Below are positions 37,511 through 45,703 of a stretch of 57,741 nucleotides of DNA, piece after piece; positions within the stretch are counted from its first letter, which is position 1; each line of letters opens with the position of its first letter. The DNA is taken from the NCBI GenBank assembly GCA_900549025.1, contig URMZ01000010.1, forward strand, positions 1 through 57,741. Reading direction: 5' to 3'. Position numbers and translations under genes: made by a program. Under the pieces are notes generated by a model. The model saw nothing but the letters and a program-made list of their open reading frames with translations. It searched no databases and was not told the origin of the DNA. This DNA comes from an uncultured Collinsella sp. (lineage in GTDB: Bacteria > Actinomycetota > Coriobacteriia > Coriobacteriales > Coriobacteriaceae).

Positions 37511-38511
37511 CACCGGGCATCGCCCCCCGAAGCGGGGCGAACGTCGCGAAGGCAGCGCCCATCCCAGGTGGCGGCCCATGCGCCGCCCGGCTCGGTATGC
37601 ACGTCGAAATATCCCATTTTCGGGACAGCTAGCTCGGAGAGCAGCGCTTTCACGGTACCCGCGTGAACGACGAAGACGGCGCGCCCACTCCCCTGGGCGC
37701 GCTCCGATTCGCACGCCTCCCGAAACGCCGCGACGACGCGGCGGGTGAAATCGCTCTTGCCCTCGCCATGCGGGCAGCGCGTCTCGCACCAGGAGTCTAC
37801 CCAGGCGCGGTAGCGCACATCCTCTTTAAGCTCGGCGGCGCTTCGCCCCTCGAAGTCACCGAAATCCATCTCGCGCAGACCGGGGCACGCCATAAGCTCC
37901 GCGTACGGGAAGAGGATGCGCGCCGTCTGGTCGGTGCGGGCCATTCCGCTCGTGATAACACGGAACACGTCACGATCGCACGCGAGATCGCGCAAAGCGC
38001 GCTCGCCCGCGCTCGACAGGGGCTCGTCGGTGCCCGCCCCGCTGTAGCGATGGTCTTCCGTGCCCGCCGTGGCACCATGGCGCACGAAGACGACTTCCAA
38101 AGGCGCGCTCGCGCCCTGCGTCCCTCGAGACGCATCGGCAAGGTTTCCTTTGATGACCTGGGGAATCCCGCACGTCATGCGCACGACGACGTCGGCGCGC
38201 GCAGCGAGCGCGCATCCCAGGCGCCCCGCGCGCTCGCGCCATTGGGCGTCTTCCGCACGCATGGGGACGACCCCCGAGCCGACCAAGGACAGAATCACTG
38301 CGTCGAAGCCGATCAGCCGCTCGAGCGCCCGGTCAACGTCGAGCGCGCGTACGAGTTCCTCAGCACGGTACGCGACGCGGCCGGCAAAAGCCGCGGGCAC
38401 GCCGCCCTCCGCAAACTGCGCCGCGTCGACGAAATCGTCCGCCGCGAACCCGAGCTTTTCGCGCACGAAGGTCCTCTTCCCCGAATGCGCGCCACCTAAC
38501 ACGAGCATCAT
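37510..38511 (-). CDS. CobU-like P-loop domain fused to CobC-type alpha-ribazole phosphatase
   Basis: A two-domain protein of 333 residues. Residues 1-122 resemble CobU: P-loop MLVLGGAHSGKRTF, and near the end VGSGVVPMRAEDAQWRERAG followed by CGIPQVIKG. The His-containing RIxxHR segment of CobU is missing. Residues 138-333 are a histidine phosphatase: VFVRHGATAGTEDHRYSG (RHG motif), LREMDFGDFEGRS and VVHAGTVKALL (second His), as in CobC, which dephosphorylates alpha-ribazole phosphate. A separate CobU lies two genes upstream. The role of the CobU-like part is inferred only. Confidence 0.85.
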   Translation of the reverse strand: MMLVLGGAHSGKRTFVREKLGFAADDFVDAAQFAEGGVPAAFAGRVAYRAEELVRALDVDRALERLIGFDAVILSLVGSGVVPMRAEDAQWRERAGRLGCALAARADVVVRMTCGIPQVIKGNLADASRGTQGASAPLEVVFVRHGATAGTEDHRYSGAGTDEPLSSAGERALRDLACDRDVFRVITSGMARTDQTARILFPYAELMACPGLREMDFGDFEGRSAAELKEDVRYRAWVDSWCETRCPHGEGKSDFTRRVVAAFREACESERAQGSGRAVFVVHAGTVKALLSELAVPKMGYFDVHTEPGGAWAATWDGRCLRDVRPASGGDAR

Positions 38512-39275
38512 AGGAGCATGCCCCCCGCTACCAGCATGGCAAGCATCGCGAGCTCAGCCCATTGCAGAAACCATCCGGCCAAATCCCCCGTCACCCCGCC
38601 GAAGCGGGACAGGGCAACATGGCGGTACCACGCGAGCGCCAAAAGCCCCGCCACCGCCATAAGGGCGCCGACGGCCTGGGCGCACGCGACCATCCCTGCA
38701 GCCGAAGCCGCAGCGAAAGCGCAAAGCGGCACGACGATCGCCGCGCGCTTCTTCGCAGGCGAGAGCCCCGCGGCCATGCCATCCGCCCGCGCGGCAGGCC
38801 AGCATTCAACGGCGAGCCCCGAAAGCGCGCGGGAGAACACGAGCGAGCACAGAAGCGCGAGGAACGCCCCCGCCGTAAGCGGCAGCGCGGTGAACAGGGA
38901 AAACTGCAGAATAAGGTACACGACAACACCGATGACCCCGAAGGCGCCCGCCCGCGGGTCGTGCATGATCTCAAGCTTTCGCTCGCGCGGGGCCCAACTT
39001 GCAAGCGCATCGGAGGTGTCGCAGAGCCCGTCTAGGTGGATGCCTCCCGTCACCACCACAGGCAGCGCCACAAGCACGGCCGCGACGATGGTCGCGGGCA
39101 CGCCGAGCAGGTTCGCCACGTACCCCCACGCCGTTATGAGGAAGCCTTCCGCAAGGCCCACTAGGGGAAACGCGGCAAGCGCATGGGTTGACCCGAAATC
39201 GGTCCATGTCGATTTCGGGACGGGGATGCGCGAGAACGTTCCGAACGCCGCGCCGATTGCCTCTGCTATCTTCAC
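38508..39275 (-). CDS. cobS: Adenosylcobinamide-GDP ribazoletransferase (cobalamin synthase)
   Basis: Membrane enzyme that joins alpha-ribazole to adenosylcobinamide-GDP. At 255 residues it has the CobS metal motif GGIHLDGLCDTSDAL near residue 75, the N-terminal FGTFSRIPVP, HDPRAGAFGVIGV near 105 and C-terminal SRFGGVTGDLAGW. Several hydrophobic segments follow the motif. GTG 39275 overlaps the cobU stop (GTGA) and has AAGGA 8 bases upstream. Confidence 0.93.
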   Translation of the reverse strand: MKIAEAIGAAFGTFSRIPVPKSTWTDFGSTHALAAFPLVGLAEGFLITAWGYVANLLGVPATIVAAVLVALPVVVTGGIHLDGLCDTSDALASWAPRERKLEIMHDPRAGAFGVIGVVVYLILQFSLFTALPLTAGAFLALLCSLVFSRALSGLAVECWPAARADGMAAGLSPAKKRAAIVVPLCAFAAASAAGMVACAQAVGALMAVAGLLALAWYRHVALSRFGGVTGDLAGWFLQWAELAMLAMLVAGGMLL

Positions 39276-39820
39276 CTTGTAGGTCCTTCGCCTTTCATCC
39301 ACACGGGAATCCCGCATACCACTTCGACTGCGCGGTCGGCCAGCGCCGCCACGCCCGCGTTTACGCGCGAGAGCGCGCGCCTCCATGCCTCGGTCCCCTC
39401 ATCGTAGCGTATCCCATCGGCGAACACGTCGACGGTGACCACCACCGTATACGCAGCGGCCTGAGCGAGCCGTTCGATACCTACGAGCACCTCGCGCGCC
39501 GCAGCGTCAGGGTCACGTGGGGACAAGCCGCCTTCCGCGAAAAGCTCGTTTGCAACCAGGTTGCCCACGTCCTCCAAAAGAAGCGTGCAGCCGCGCGGAA
39601 GCCCGGACACTGCGGCGCCCACGTCACGCGTGCGCTCGAGGGTGGAAAACCCCTTGCCCTCGCGCAGCGCCCGATGGCGCGCGATGCGGCGGGCGCCCTC
39701 TTCCCCGAAGGGCTCCATCGTTGCCAGGTACACGCGAGGGCCGTCGTGCCCGAGGCACAGGGACTCGGCGTAGGCGCTCTTGCCGCTCGCGGCGGCGCCG
39801 ATAACGAGCGTCACCGTCAT
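39272..39820 (-). CDS. cobU: Adenosylcobinamide kinase / guanylyltransferase
   Basis: Activates cobinamide to its GDP derivative for CobS. At 182 residues it has the P-loop VIGAAASGKSAYAESL, the ATMEPFGEEGARRIARHRALR segment with the guanylylated His, and CGIPVWMKG near the C-terminus. The usual NEVGxGIVP motif is not clearly kept here (reads VTVDVFADGIRYDEGTE), while the paralogous domain in the gene downstream keeps it. ATG 39820 overlaps the cobT stop. Confidence 0.85.
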   Translation of the reverse strand: MTVTLVIGAAASGKSAYAESLCLGHDGPRVYLATMEPFGEEGARRIARHRALREGKGFSTLERTRDVGAAVSGLPRGCTLLLEDVGNLVANELFAEGGLSPRDPDAAAREVLVGIERLAQAAAYTVVVTVDVFADGIRYDEGTEAWRRALSRVNAGVAALADRAVEVVCGIPVWMKGEGPTR

Positions 39821-40959
39821 TTCCCGGCCTCGAAATGCTCGTAAGCAGCCATGCCAGTCGCCGTGAACGTCTTCCCATCCCGGTACACGCGCAACGCCGA
39901 ATCCAGAAGGGGCAGATACGCCATAGCGCCCGCGCCCTCGCCCAAGTGCATGCCTGCGTCGAGGGGTGCCTTTATGCCGAGCTCGCGAAGGAGCTCCTGG
40001 CTTGCGGGTTCGCTTGATGCGTGGGTGCCCACGAGGTAGCCCAAGGCGTTGGGGCACAGGCGCGCCGCGCACAGGGCCGCCGTGCAGGATATGACCCCGT
40101 CAAGGAGCGCCGGCGCCTTCGAGGCCGCGGCCCCCAGGTAGAAGCCGCACATCGCCGCGATGTCAAAGCCGCCCACCTTCGAGAGCACGTCGATCGGGTC
40201 GGCGGAATCGGGCGAGTTCGCGTCGATAGCGCGCTCGACCACGTCGCGCTTGCGCGCGAGCGAGGCGTCCGAGAGCCCCGCGCCGCGCCCGACGAGGCTC
40301 CGCGCGTCCGCCCGGATGAGCACTGCGGCCACCGCCGCCGAGGTGGTCGTGTTGCCGATGCCCATCTCGCCCGCGGCGAGAAGGCGCACGCCGGCGCGGA
40401 CAAGCCCGCACGCTACGGCGATTCCGACCTCGATCGCGCGCACGGCCCCATCGCGAGACATAGCGGAGCCGTGCGCGATGTTGCCGCTCCCCCGCCGCAC
40501 GTTCGCGCGCACCATGCGCGCGTCTTCTATGCCCCGGGCCATACCCACGTCGACGGGCACGACCTCGGCACCCGCGAACGCCGCCATGCGGCAGGCGCTC
40601 GTGGCCCCCTCGCACATGTTGCGCGCGACGGCTCGCGTCACTTCTTGCCCGCTTTGCGACACGCCTTCGGCAACGACCCCGTTGTCGGAGAAGAATACCG
40701 CGAGCGCACGGGGAAACTCGGCCACCTCGTCGCTCCCCTGAGCTGCGGCGATACACGCGACGGCGTCTTCAAAGTCGCCCAATCCCCCCAAGGGGTGCGC
40801 GATGGAGTCCCACGCGGCGTACGCGGCGGCGCGGGCGCACTCGTCTGCGGGCGCGATCCGGGAGAGCGCGGCCTCGAGCACGGCGCCCGGCGCCGACGAG
40901 AACGCGCGCTCGACTTCCTCGTGGATGCAGGCAAGCGCGGTTTCGGTTGCTTCAGCCAT
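39817..40959 (-). CDS. cobT: Nicotinate-nucleotide-dimethylbenzimidazole phosphoribosyltransferase
   Basis: Activates the lower-ligand base to its alpha-ribotide. At 380 residues it has FFSDNGVVAEGVSQSG near residue 90, GEMGIGNTTTSAAV near 195, VGRGAGLSD and the catalytic Glu in HLGEGAGAMAYLPLLDSA near 338. No bluB or bza gene is visible, so the lower ligand (DMB or another base) is unknown. GAGGAGA lies 4 bases before ATG 40959; it overlaps the cbiA end by 8 bases. Confidence 0.93.
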   Translation of the reverse strand: MAEATETALACIHEEVERAFSSAPGAVLEAALSRIAPADECARAAAYAAWDSIAHPLGGLGDFEDAVACIAAAQGSDEVAEFPRALAVFFSDNGVVAEGVSQSGQEVTRAVARNMCEGATSACRMAAFAGAEVVPVDVGMARGIEDARMVRANVRRGSGNIAHGSAMSRDGAVRAIEVGIAVACGLVRAGVRLLAAGEMGIGNTTTSAAVAAVLIRADARSLVGRGAGLSDASLARKRDVVERAIDANSPDSADPIDVLSKVGGFDIAAMCGFYLGAAASKAPALLDGVISCTAALCAARLCPNALGYLVGTHASSEPASQELLRELGIKAPLDAGMHLGEGAGAMAYLPLLDSALRVYRDGKTFTATGMAAYEHFEAGK

Positions 40960-42334
40960 GCCGTCTCCTCTCTGCGAACGACGCTGCGGCAGACGCGAAC
41001 GCGCGCGCAACGTCGGGGTTCGCAGGATAGTACACATGCGGGAAGCCCGCAACCAGGGACGGGGTGGTCGTCATGCACGGCCAGCCCTTGTCGCGCCGGG
41101 GCTTTTGCGCCCAGAAGTCGCCGCCCGGGCAGGAGGACTGCCAGTAGTGGAACTCGTGCGCGCGGATGCGTGTGCCGCGCGGCCCGTAAAGCCCGTCGCG
41201 TTGGGAAGTGAGCTCCACGTACCCGAAATGGGACAGCCTTCCCCCGTTCTCGCTTGCGCCCTCAAGGGCGCCCGCAACAGGCCAGCGCCGCCCCTCGCTA
41301 TCGGCGATTTCGCGCTGCAGGTACAGAAACCCACCGCATTCGGCGACCGTCGGCATGCCGGATTCCACCGCGCACCGCACCGCCTCGCGCATCGGCGCGT
41401 TCTCGGTGAGCTGCCGCGCATGGAGCTCCGGGTAGCCGCCTCCCAGATAGAGGGCGCTTGTCCCCCGGGGCAACTCGCTATCACATAGGGGGCTGAAAAA
41501 GGCCAGCTCGCAACCCAGGTCCTCGAGCGCGCGCAGGTTCTCCTCGTAGTAGAACGAGAACGCCTCGTCACGCGCGACGGCGACGATGGGCCGCGCTCCC
41601 GCGATCGGCTCCAACCGGTAAGGTTCCTCGCGGATATCTGGTGCTGTCGCCGCTATTTCGAGCAAGCGGTCGACGTCGACGCTCTTTTCCACCAGCTCGG
41701 CCATCTTGTCGATGCGCGCGGAGAGCTGCTCGACCTCGTCGGCGGTCACAAGCCCCAGATGCCGGCTTTCGAGCGAGAACGCCTCGTCGGCGGGGATATT
41801 CCCCAAAACCACGACGCCCGTGTGCTTCTCGATCGCAGGCGCCGCGTAGGCGCAGGCAGCGGCGCTCGTCTTGTTCAGCACGACGCCGCGCACGTTCGCA
41901 CAAGGCAGGAACTCGGCGATGCCGCGGATTACGGCGGCGAGCGATAAAGACGCCCCGCGCCCGTTCACCACTAAAACGACTGGCGTTTCCGTGTCGCGCG
42001 CAACCTGGTAGCTGCTCGCGTCGGCCACGCCGGGCGCCATGCCGTCGTAGAAGCCCATGACCCCCTCGAGCACCGCGACATCCGCGCCCGCAGCGCCGCG
42101 TGCGAGCAGGGCGCGCAGCGTCGGGGCGTCGGTGAAGAAGCCGTCTAAGTTGCCCGAGCGCGCACCCACGACGCGGCGATGAAAGAGCGGGTCAATGTAG
42201 TCGGGGCCGCATTTGAAGGCCGCGCATGCGAGGCCGCGGCGCGCGAGCGTGCGCAGGAGCGCGCACGTTACGACCGTCTTGCCGCTCCCGCTCGAGGGCG
42301 CAGCGACCATGAAGCGCGGAATGGTCGTGCTCAC
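40952..42334 (-). CDS. cbiA: Cobyrinate a,c-diamide synthase
   Basis: ATP- and glutamine-dependent amidation of cobyrinate side chains a and c. The 460-residue protein starts with RFMVAAPSSGSGKTVVTCALL; FKCGPDYIDPLFH and LEGVMGFYDG are family motifs. The C-terminal glutaminase domain has the nucleophile in TVAECGGFLYLQ near residue 332 and the His in RAHEFHYW. GTG 42334 overlaps the cbiET stop (GTGA); ATG eight codons later is possible. Adding the amides is a late ring step in the anaerobic route. Confidence 0.93.
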   Translation of the reverse strand: MSTTIPRFMVAAPSSGSGKTVVTCALLRTLARRGLACAAFKCGPDYIDPLFHRRVVGARSGNLDGFFTDAPTLRALLARGAAGADVAVLEGVMGFYDGMAPGVADASSYQVARDTETPVVLVVNGRGASLSLAAVIRGIAEFLPCANVRGVVLNKTSAAACAYAAPAIEKHTGVVVLGNIPADEAFSLESRHLGLVTADEVEQLSARIDKMAELVEKSVDVDRLLEIAATAPDIREEPYRLEPIAGARPIVAVARDEAFSFYYEENLRALEDLGCELAFFSPLCDSELPRGTSALYLGGGYPELHARQLTENAPMREAVRCAVESGMPTVAECGGFLYLQREIADSEGRRWPVAGALEGASENGGRLSHFGYVELTSQRDGLYGPRGTRIRAHEFHYWQSSCPGGDFWAQKPRRDKGWPCMTTTPSLVAGFPHVYYPANPDVARAFASAAASFAERRRHG

Positions 42335-43605
42335 CGGGCGCCGCCTTCCCCACCTGCACCACGCGCGCTGACGAGGAACACGGGGTTTTGCGCCTTCATA
42401 AGATGGTGCGAGCCTACAGCCTCGGCGCGGGCGGCCGACACCTGGCACGCCTCGAACCCCTTAAAGCGCGAACCCGAGAGGAGCGCGCACGCCTCGGTGA
42501 GCGTCTCAACGGTGACGCATGGTACGCACAGGCGAACCTGCGAGTTCTTCTCGAGCGCCGCCTCCACGATAGAGGGAAGCTCGCCCGCGCTCCCGCCGAC
42601 GAACACGGCGTCGGGGACGGGCAGTTTCGCGAGCGCTTCGGGGGCGACACCGGGGACCGCATGCACGTTGCCGCACCCGAATGCATCCGCGTTCTCTCGG
42701 ATGAGCCGCACACCGGCCGCGTTGCGCTCGACCGCCCATACCGACCCCGCTCGCGCGACGAGCGCCGCCTCAATCGACACGCTCCCCGTGCCGGCTCCGA
42801 CGTCCCACACGGTGTCGGTAGCGGTAAGGCGCAGCTTCGCGAGCGCGACGGCGCGCACCTCCTGCTTGGTCATGGGAACGTCGCCGCGGATGAAGAGCTC
42901 GTCGGGAATGCCCGAGGAAGCGTACGGCCAGCGGGAGCTCGCGGCGCGGGATGCGCCCGCAGGCGACCCGACGCAGCCTGCGAACTCGATAAGCATCACG
43001 TTCAAGTCGTCAAACGTCTGACCTGCGATTTCACTTGCGGTCGCGCAGGTGATGCGCTCGTCGGGGTACGACAGGCGCTCGGCCACCGTCACGCGCGCGT
43101 CCCCGAAGCCCGCCTGCACAAGCTCGCCCGAAAGCCGCGAGGGGTCTTCCCCGCCCGACGTGGCGAGGAAGAGCTCACCTGCGCGCTCGGCCTCGGCCAC
43201 GATGTCGCACGCCACGCCGTGAGCGCTCGCGAAGCGCCAATCCTGCCATGGACGCGCGAGACGCGCGGCGAGATACGACGCTGAGCTTATGCCAGGAACG
43301 ACGCGCACGTCCACCTGCGCATCGCCGGAGAGCGCCTCCACCAGGCGGCGCGCGCCGCTGAACAGCCCCACATCGCCCGTCATCACGACCACGGCGCGCC
43401 GCCACGACGCCGCATCGGTGAGCGCGGCGACGATGTCCGCCGTCTTCACGAGCTCGCATCTCGCCACGTCGGGCGGCACGTCGATGCCGGCAAGCGCGCG
43501 ATGAGCGCCGATGACCACGTCGGCGAAGTCGATAGCGTCGAGCGCCGCGCGCGAGAGCAAGTCGGGGTTTCCGGGCCCCGCCCCGATGATCGTTACCTTT
43601 CGCAT
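42331..43605 (-). CDS. cbiET: Fused precorrin C5/C15 methyltransferase-decarboxylase (CbiE-CbiT)
   Basis: Bifunctional protein of 424 residues, called CobL in the aerobic route. Residues 1-205 are a tetrapyrrole methylase (TIIGAGPGNPDLLSRAA; MTGDVGLFSGA; VVPGISSASYLAAR), adding the C5 methyl. Residues about 235-424 are a class I SAM methyltransferase of the CbiT type (DELFIRGDVPMTKQEVRA; DTVWDVGAGTGSVSIEAA), adding the C15 methyl with decarboxylation. ATG 43605 lies inside the end of cbiH with GGGAG upstream. Confidence 0.93.
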   Translation of the reverse strand: MRKVTIIGAGPGNPDLLSRAALDAIDFADVVIGAHRALAGIDVPPDVARCELVKTADIVAALTDAASWRRAVVVMTGDVGLFSGARRLVEALSGDAQVDVRVVPGISSASYLAARLARPWQDWRFASAHGVACDIVAEAERAGELFLATSGGEDPSRLSGELVQAGFGDARVTVAERLSYPDERITCATASEIAGQTFDDLNVMLIEFAGCVGSPAGASRAASSRWPYASSGIPDELFIRGDVPMTKQEVRAVALAKLRLTATDTVWDVGAGTGSVSIEAALVARAGSVWAVERNAAGVRLIRENADAFGCGNVHAVPGVAPEALAKLPVPDAVFVGGSAGELPSIVEAALEKNSQVRLCVPCVTVETLTEACALLSGSRFKGFEACQVSAARAEAVGSHHLMKAQNPVFLVSARGAGGEGGAR

Positions 43606-44336
43606 GGAATCTCCCGATACCCGCGCGGCGTGACCATACGGCCGCCTACGAGCTTCGTGTCCGCGTTGCCGACGAACACGGTGGTGAACATGTCGGCGTC
43701 GATCTCCCCCAGCTCAGAGAGCCTGCACATGCCCGACTGCTGCCCCTCGCGCCCGATGTTGCGTACCCAGCCGCAGAGCGTGTCGGGGGCCTTCCATTCG
43801 AGCATAATCTTCGCCGCGCGTGAGAGCCTGTCGGCGCGCTTTCTGCTGCGCGGGTTGTACAAACAGATGCAGAAGTCGGCGCTCGCCACGGCGGCGAGCC
43901 TGCGCTCGATGACCTCCCATGGCGTGAGCAGGTCGGAGAGCGACACGACCGCGAAGTCGTGGGCAAGCGGGGCGCCGAGCACCGCCGACCCGCTCTGAGC
44001 CGCGGTGGCCCCGGCGATAACTTCCACGTCTACATCGGGGTAGTCCTCCGCAAGATCCAGCACGGGGCTCGCCATGCCGTACACGCCCGCGTCACCGCTG
44101 CACACGAGTGCCACGGCTTCTCCGCTCTGCGCGCGCGAAAGCGCCAGGCGGCACCGTTCGACCTCGTGCATCATCGGCGTCGCGAGATGCGCCGCGTCGG
44201 GCACGGCGGCGAGCGCGAGCTCCACGTATTTCGTGTACCCCACAACGATGTCGGCCGCCTCGAGCGCACGCCGGGCCGCAATCGTCATGCCGTCGGGGCC
44301 GCCCGGGCCGATCCCCACCACGAAGAGCTTTCCCAT
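43593..44336 (-). CDS. cbiH: Cobalt-precorrin-3 C17-methyltransferase
   Basis: Ring-contracting methyltransferase of 247 residues. The tetrapyrrole methylase fold is shown by LFVVGIGPGGPDGMTIAA at the N-terminus, VCSGDAGVYGMAS near residue 80 and VIAGATAAQSGSAVLGAPLAHDF near 110; CLYNPRSRKR near 160 is typical of CbiH/CobJ. ATG 44336 is chosen, with AAGGAG 5 bases upstream, overlapping the cbiG stop; a GTG one codon earlier is too close to the ribosome site. Confidence 0.93.
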   Translation of the reverse strand: MGKLFVVGIGPGGPDGMTIAARRALEAADIVVGYTKYVELALAAVPDAAHLATPMMHEVERCRLALSRAQSGEAVALVCSGDAGVYGMASPVLDLAEDYPDVDVEVIAGATAAQSGSAVLGAPLAHDFAVVSLSDLLTPWEVIERRLAAVASADFCICLYNPRSRKRADRLSRAAKIMLEWKAPDTLCGWVRNIGREGQQSGMCRLSELGEIDADMFTTVFVGNADTKLVGGRMVTPRGYREIPCER

Positions 44337-45469
44337 CACCGCTCCTTAAACGAAAGTTCGATAGTTACCTTGGAAAACGCGACGGTCACGCCGCCGTGAG
44401 CGAGCTTCGGGAAGATAAGTTTGCCCCCGTCCGCGAGCGCCGCGCGCTCGCACACGTTGTCGACCCCCACCGTCGCGCGCACGAAATCAGATGGCGAAAC
44501 GCTGCCTTCGACCTGCGACAACTCCTCTGCGGGATACGTCGCAAGCGGGATATTGCGCGCGCGGCAGAAGGCGAGCAGACCCTCCTCGTGCGCCTTCACG
44601 TCTATCGTCGCCGCCTCGCGCACGGCCGAAGGCGAGATACCCGCCTGCCCGCACGCGAGAAGAAACGCCTCCTCGATCGCTTCGGCGCACGCACCGCGAC
44701 GGCACCCTATGCCCGCAACGATGCAGGGCACGACAAGGCGAAGCGGCACGGGCGCAGGCGCCTGCGCCCGCACGCCCGCCGGCTTCCACGTCTCACCGGC
44801 GGGCACGACCTCGTCCGTTGTCTCCGACGCGCGAACGGACGCACCTGCATTCGCGCCAGCGAACGGCGACACGACGATATCGGCCCGAGCGCGGTCGGAC
44901 GCAATGTCAACCCCCTCAGGTGGCTGTCCCGAAATCGGCATGTCGGAATAGAGCGCCACGCGCCCGCCCGAAAGCAGCCGCGCCGACACTCGCTTGATGG
45001 CCTCGGGATTCGAAACGGCGAGCCCCGCACAGCGCGCCCACGTATCCACCGCCCACACGCCGCGGACGTCGGTCGCCGTGGTGATGACGGGGATGGCCCC
45101 TGCCGCGCGTGCCACAGTTTGCGCAAGCTCGTTCGCACCGCCCAAATGCCCCGACAAAAGCGGGACGGCAAAGCGCCCCGCCTCGTCAATCACCACAACC
45201 GCGGAATCGGTTGCCTTCGAGGCGACATGCGGCGCGATCGCCCGCACGGCGATGCCCGCCGCGCCCACGAACAGAAGCGCGTCCGACGCTTCCCACGCGA
45301 GCGCCGTCCATGTGCGCAGGTCGGCCTTCCCCTCGCCGAACCCGCGCGAAACGGAAACGTCCCAGCCAGGGTCATCTTCACCTGTCTGCGCGCAATCGGA
45401 AAGCGCGCGTGCGGTGCGCTCCGCCAACGCATACCCCCTCTCAGTGAACGCTATGCAGGAAACCCTCAT
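44336..45469 (-). CDS. cbiG: Cobalt-precorrin-5A hydrolase
   Basis: Opens the lactone and releases the C2 unit as acetaldehyde; specific to the anaerobic, early-cobalt pathway. At 377 residues: N-terminal IAFTERGYALAERTA, FVGAAGIAVRAIAPHV near residue 68, PLLSGHLGGANELA near 103, and the C-terminal CbiG_C domain with VAGIGCRRGACAEAIEEA near 250. Its presence with CbiD and CbiK marks the route as anaerobic. ATG follows the stop of the cbiL remnant directly. Confidence 0.93.
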   Translation of the reverse strand: MRVSCIAFTERGYALAERTARALSDCAQTGEDDPGWDVSVSRGFGEGKADLRTWTALAWEASDALLFVGAAGIAVRAIAPHVASKATDSAVVVIDEAGRFAVPLLSGHLGGANELAQTVARAAGAIPVITTATDVRGVWAVDTWARCAGLAVSNPEAIKRVSARLLSGGRVALYSDMPISGQPPEGVDIASDRARADIVVSPFAGANAGASVRASETTDEVVPAGETWKPAGVRAQAPAPVPLRLVVPCIVAGIGCRRGACAEAIEEAFLLACGQAGISPSAVREAATIDVKAHEEGLLAFCRARNIPLATYPAEELSQVEGSVSPSDFVRATVGVDNVCERAALADGGKLIFPKLAHGGVTVAFSKVTIELSFKER

Positions 45470-45703
45470 CTAGCGCACCACCATCGTCGAGAAGTAGCTG
45501 CCCCGATCGGGCACATCGTCGAGCGAGCGGTACACGCGCTCGCCCGGAAGCCCACAGTCCTCTACGAGCTCGGCACCGTCGAAGGCGTCCTCCTCGCGAA
45601 GGATGCGCTTCGTGTCCTCAAGCGAGCGGCGCGCCTTCATGACCACCTTCGTCCCCGGCCAGCCGATTGCGCGGCGCACCCCGCACAGCACGCCTTTACT
45701 CAT
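45470..45703 (-). pseudogene. cbiL: cbiL remnant with large in-frame internal deletion
   Basis: A 77-residue open frame. It begins MSKGVLCGV, like the start of CbiL (C20-methyltransferase), and its last 55 residues (VVMKARRSLEDTKRIL; EDCGLPGERVYRSLDDVP; YFSTMVV) match the CbiL C-terminus. The usual 220-240 residue protein has therefore lost some 150 central residues, including the GxGPGDP SAM site, while the frame is kept. Start and stop overlaps with cbiD and cbiG are preserved, so translational coupling survives. It cannot be an active methyltransferase. An assembly error is the alternative explanation. Confidence 0.75.
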
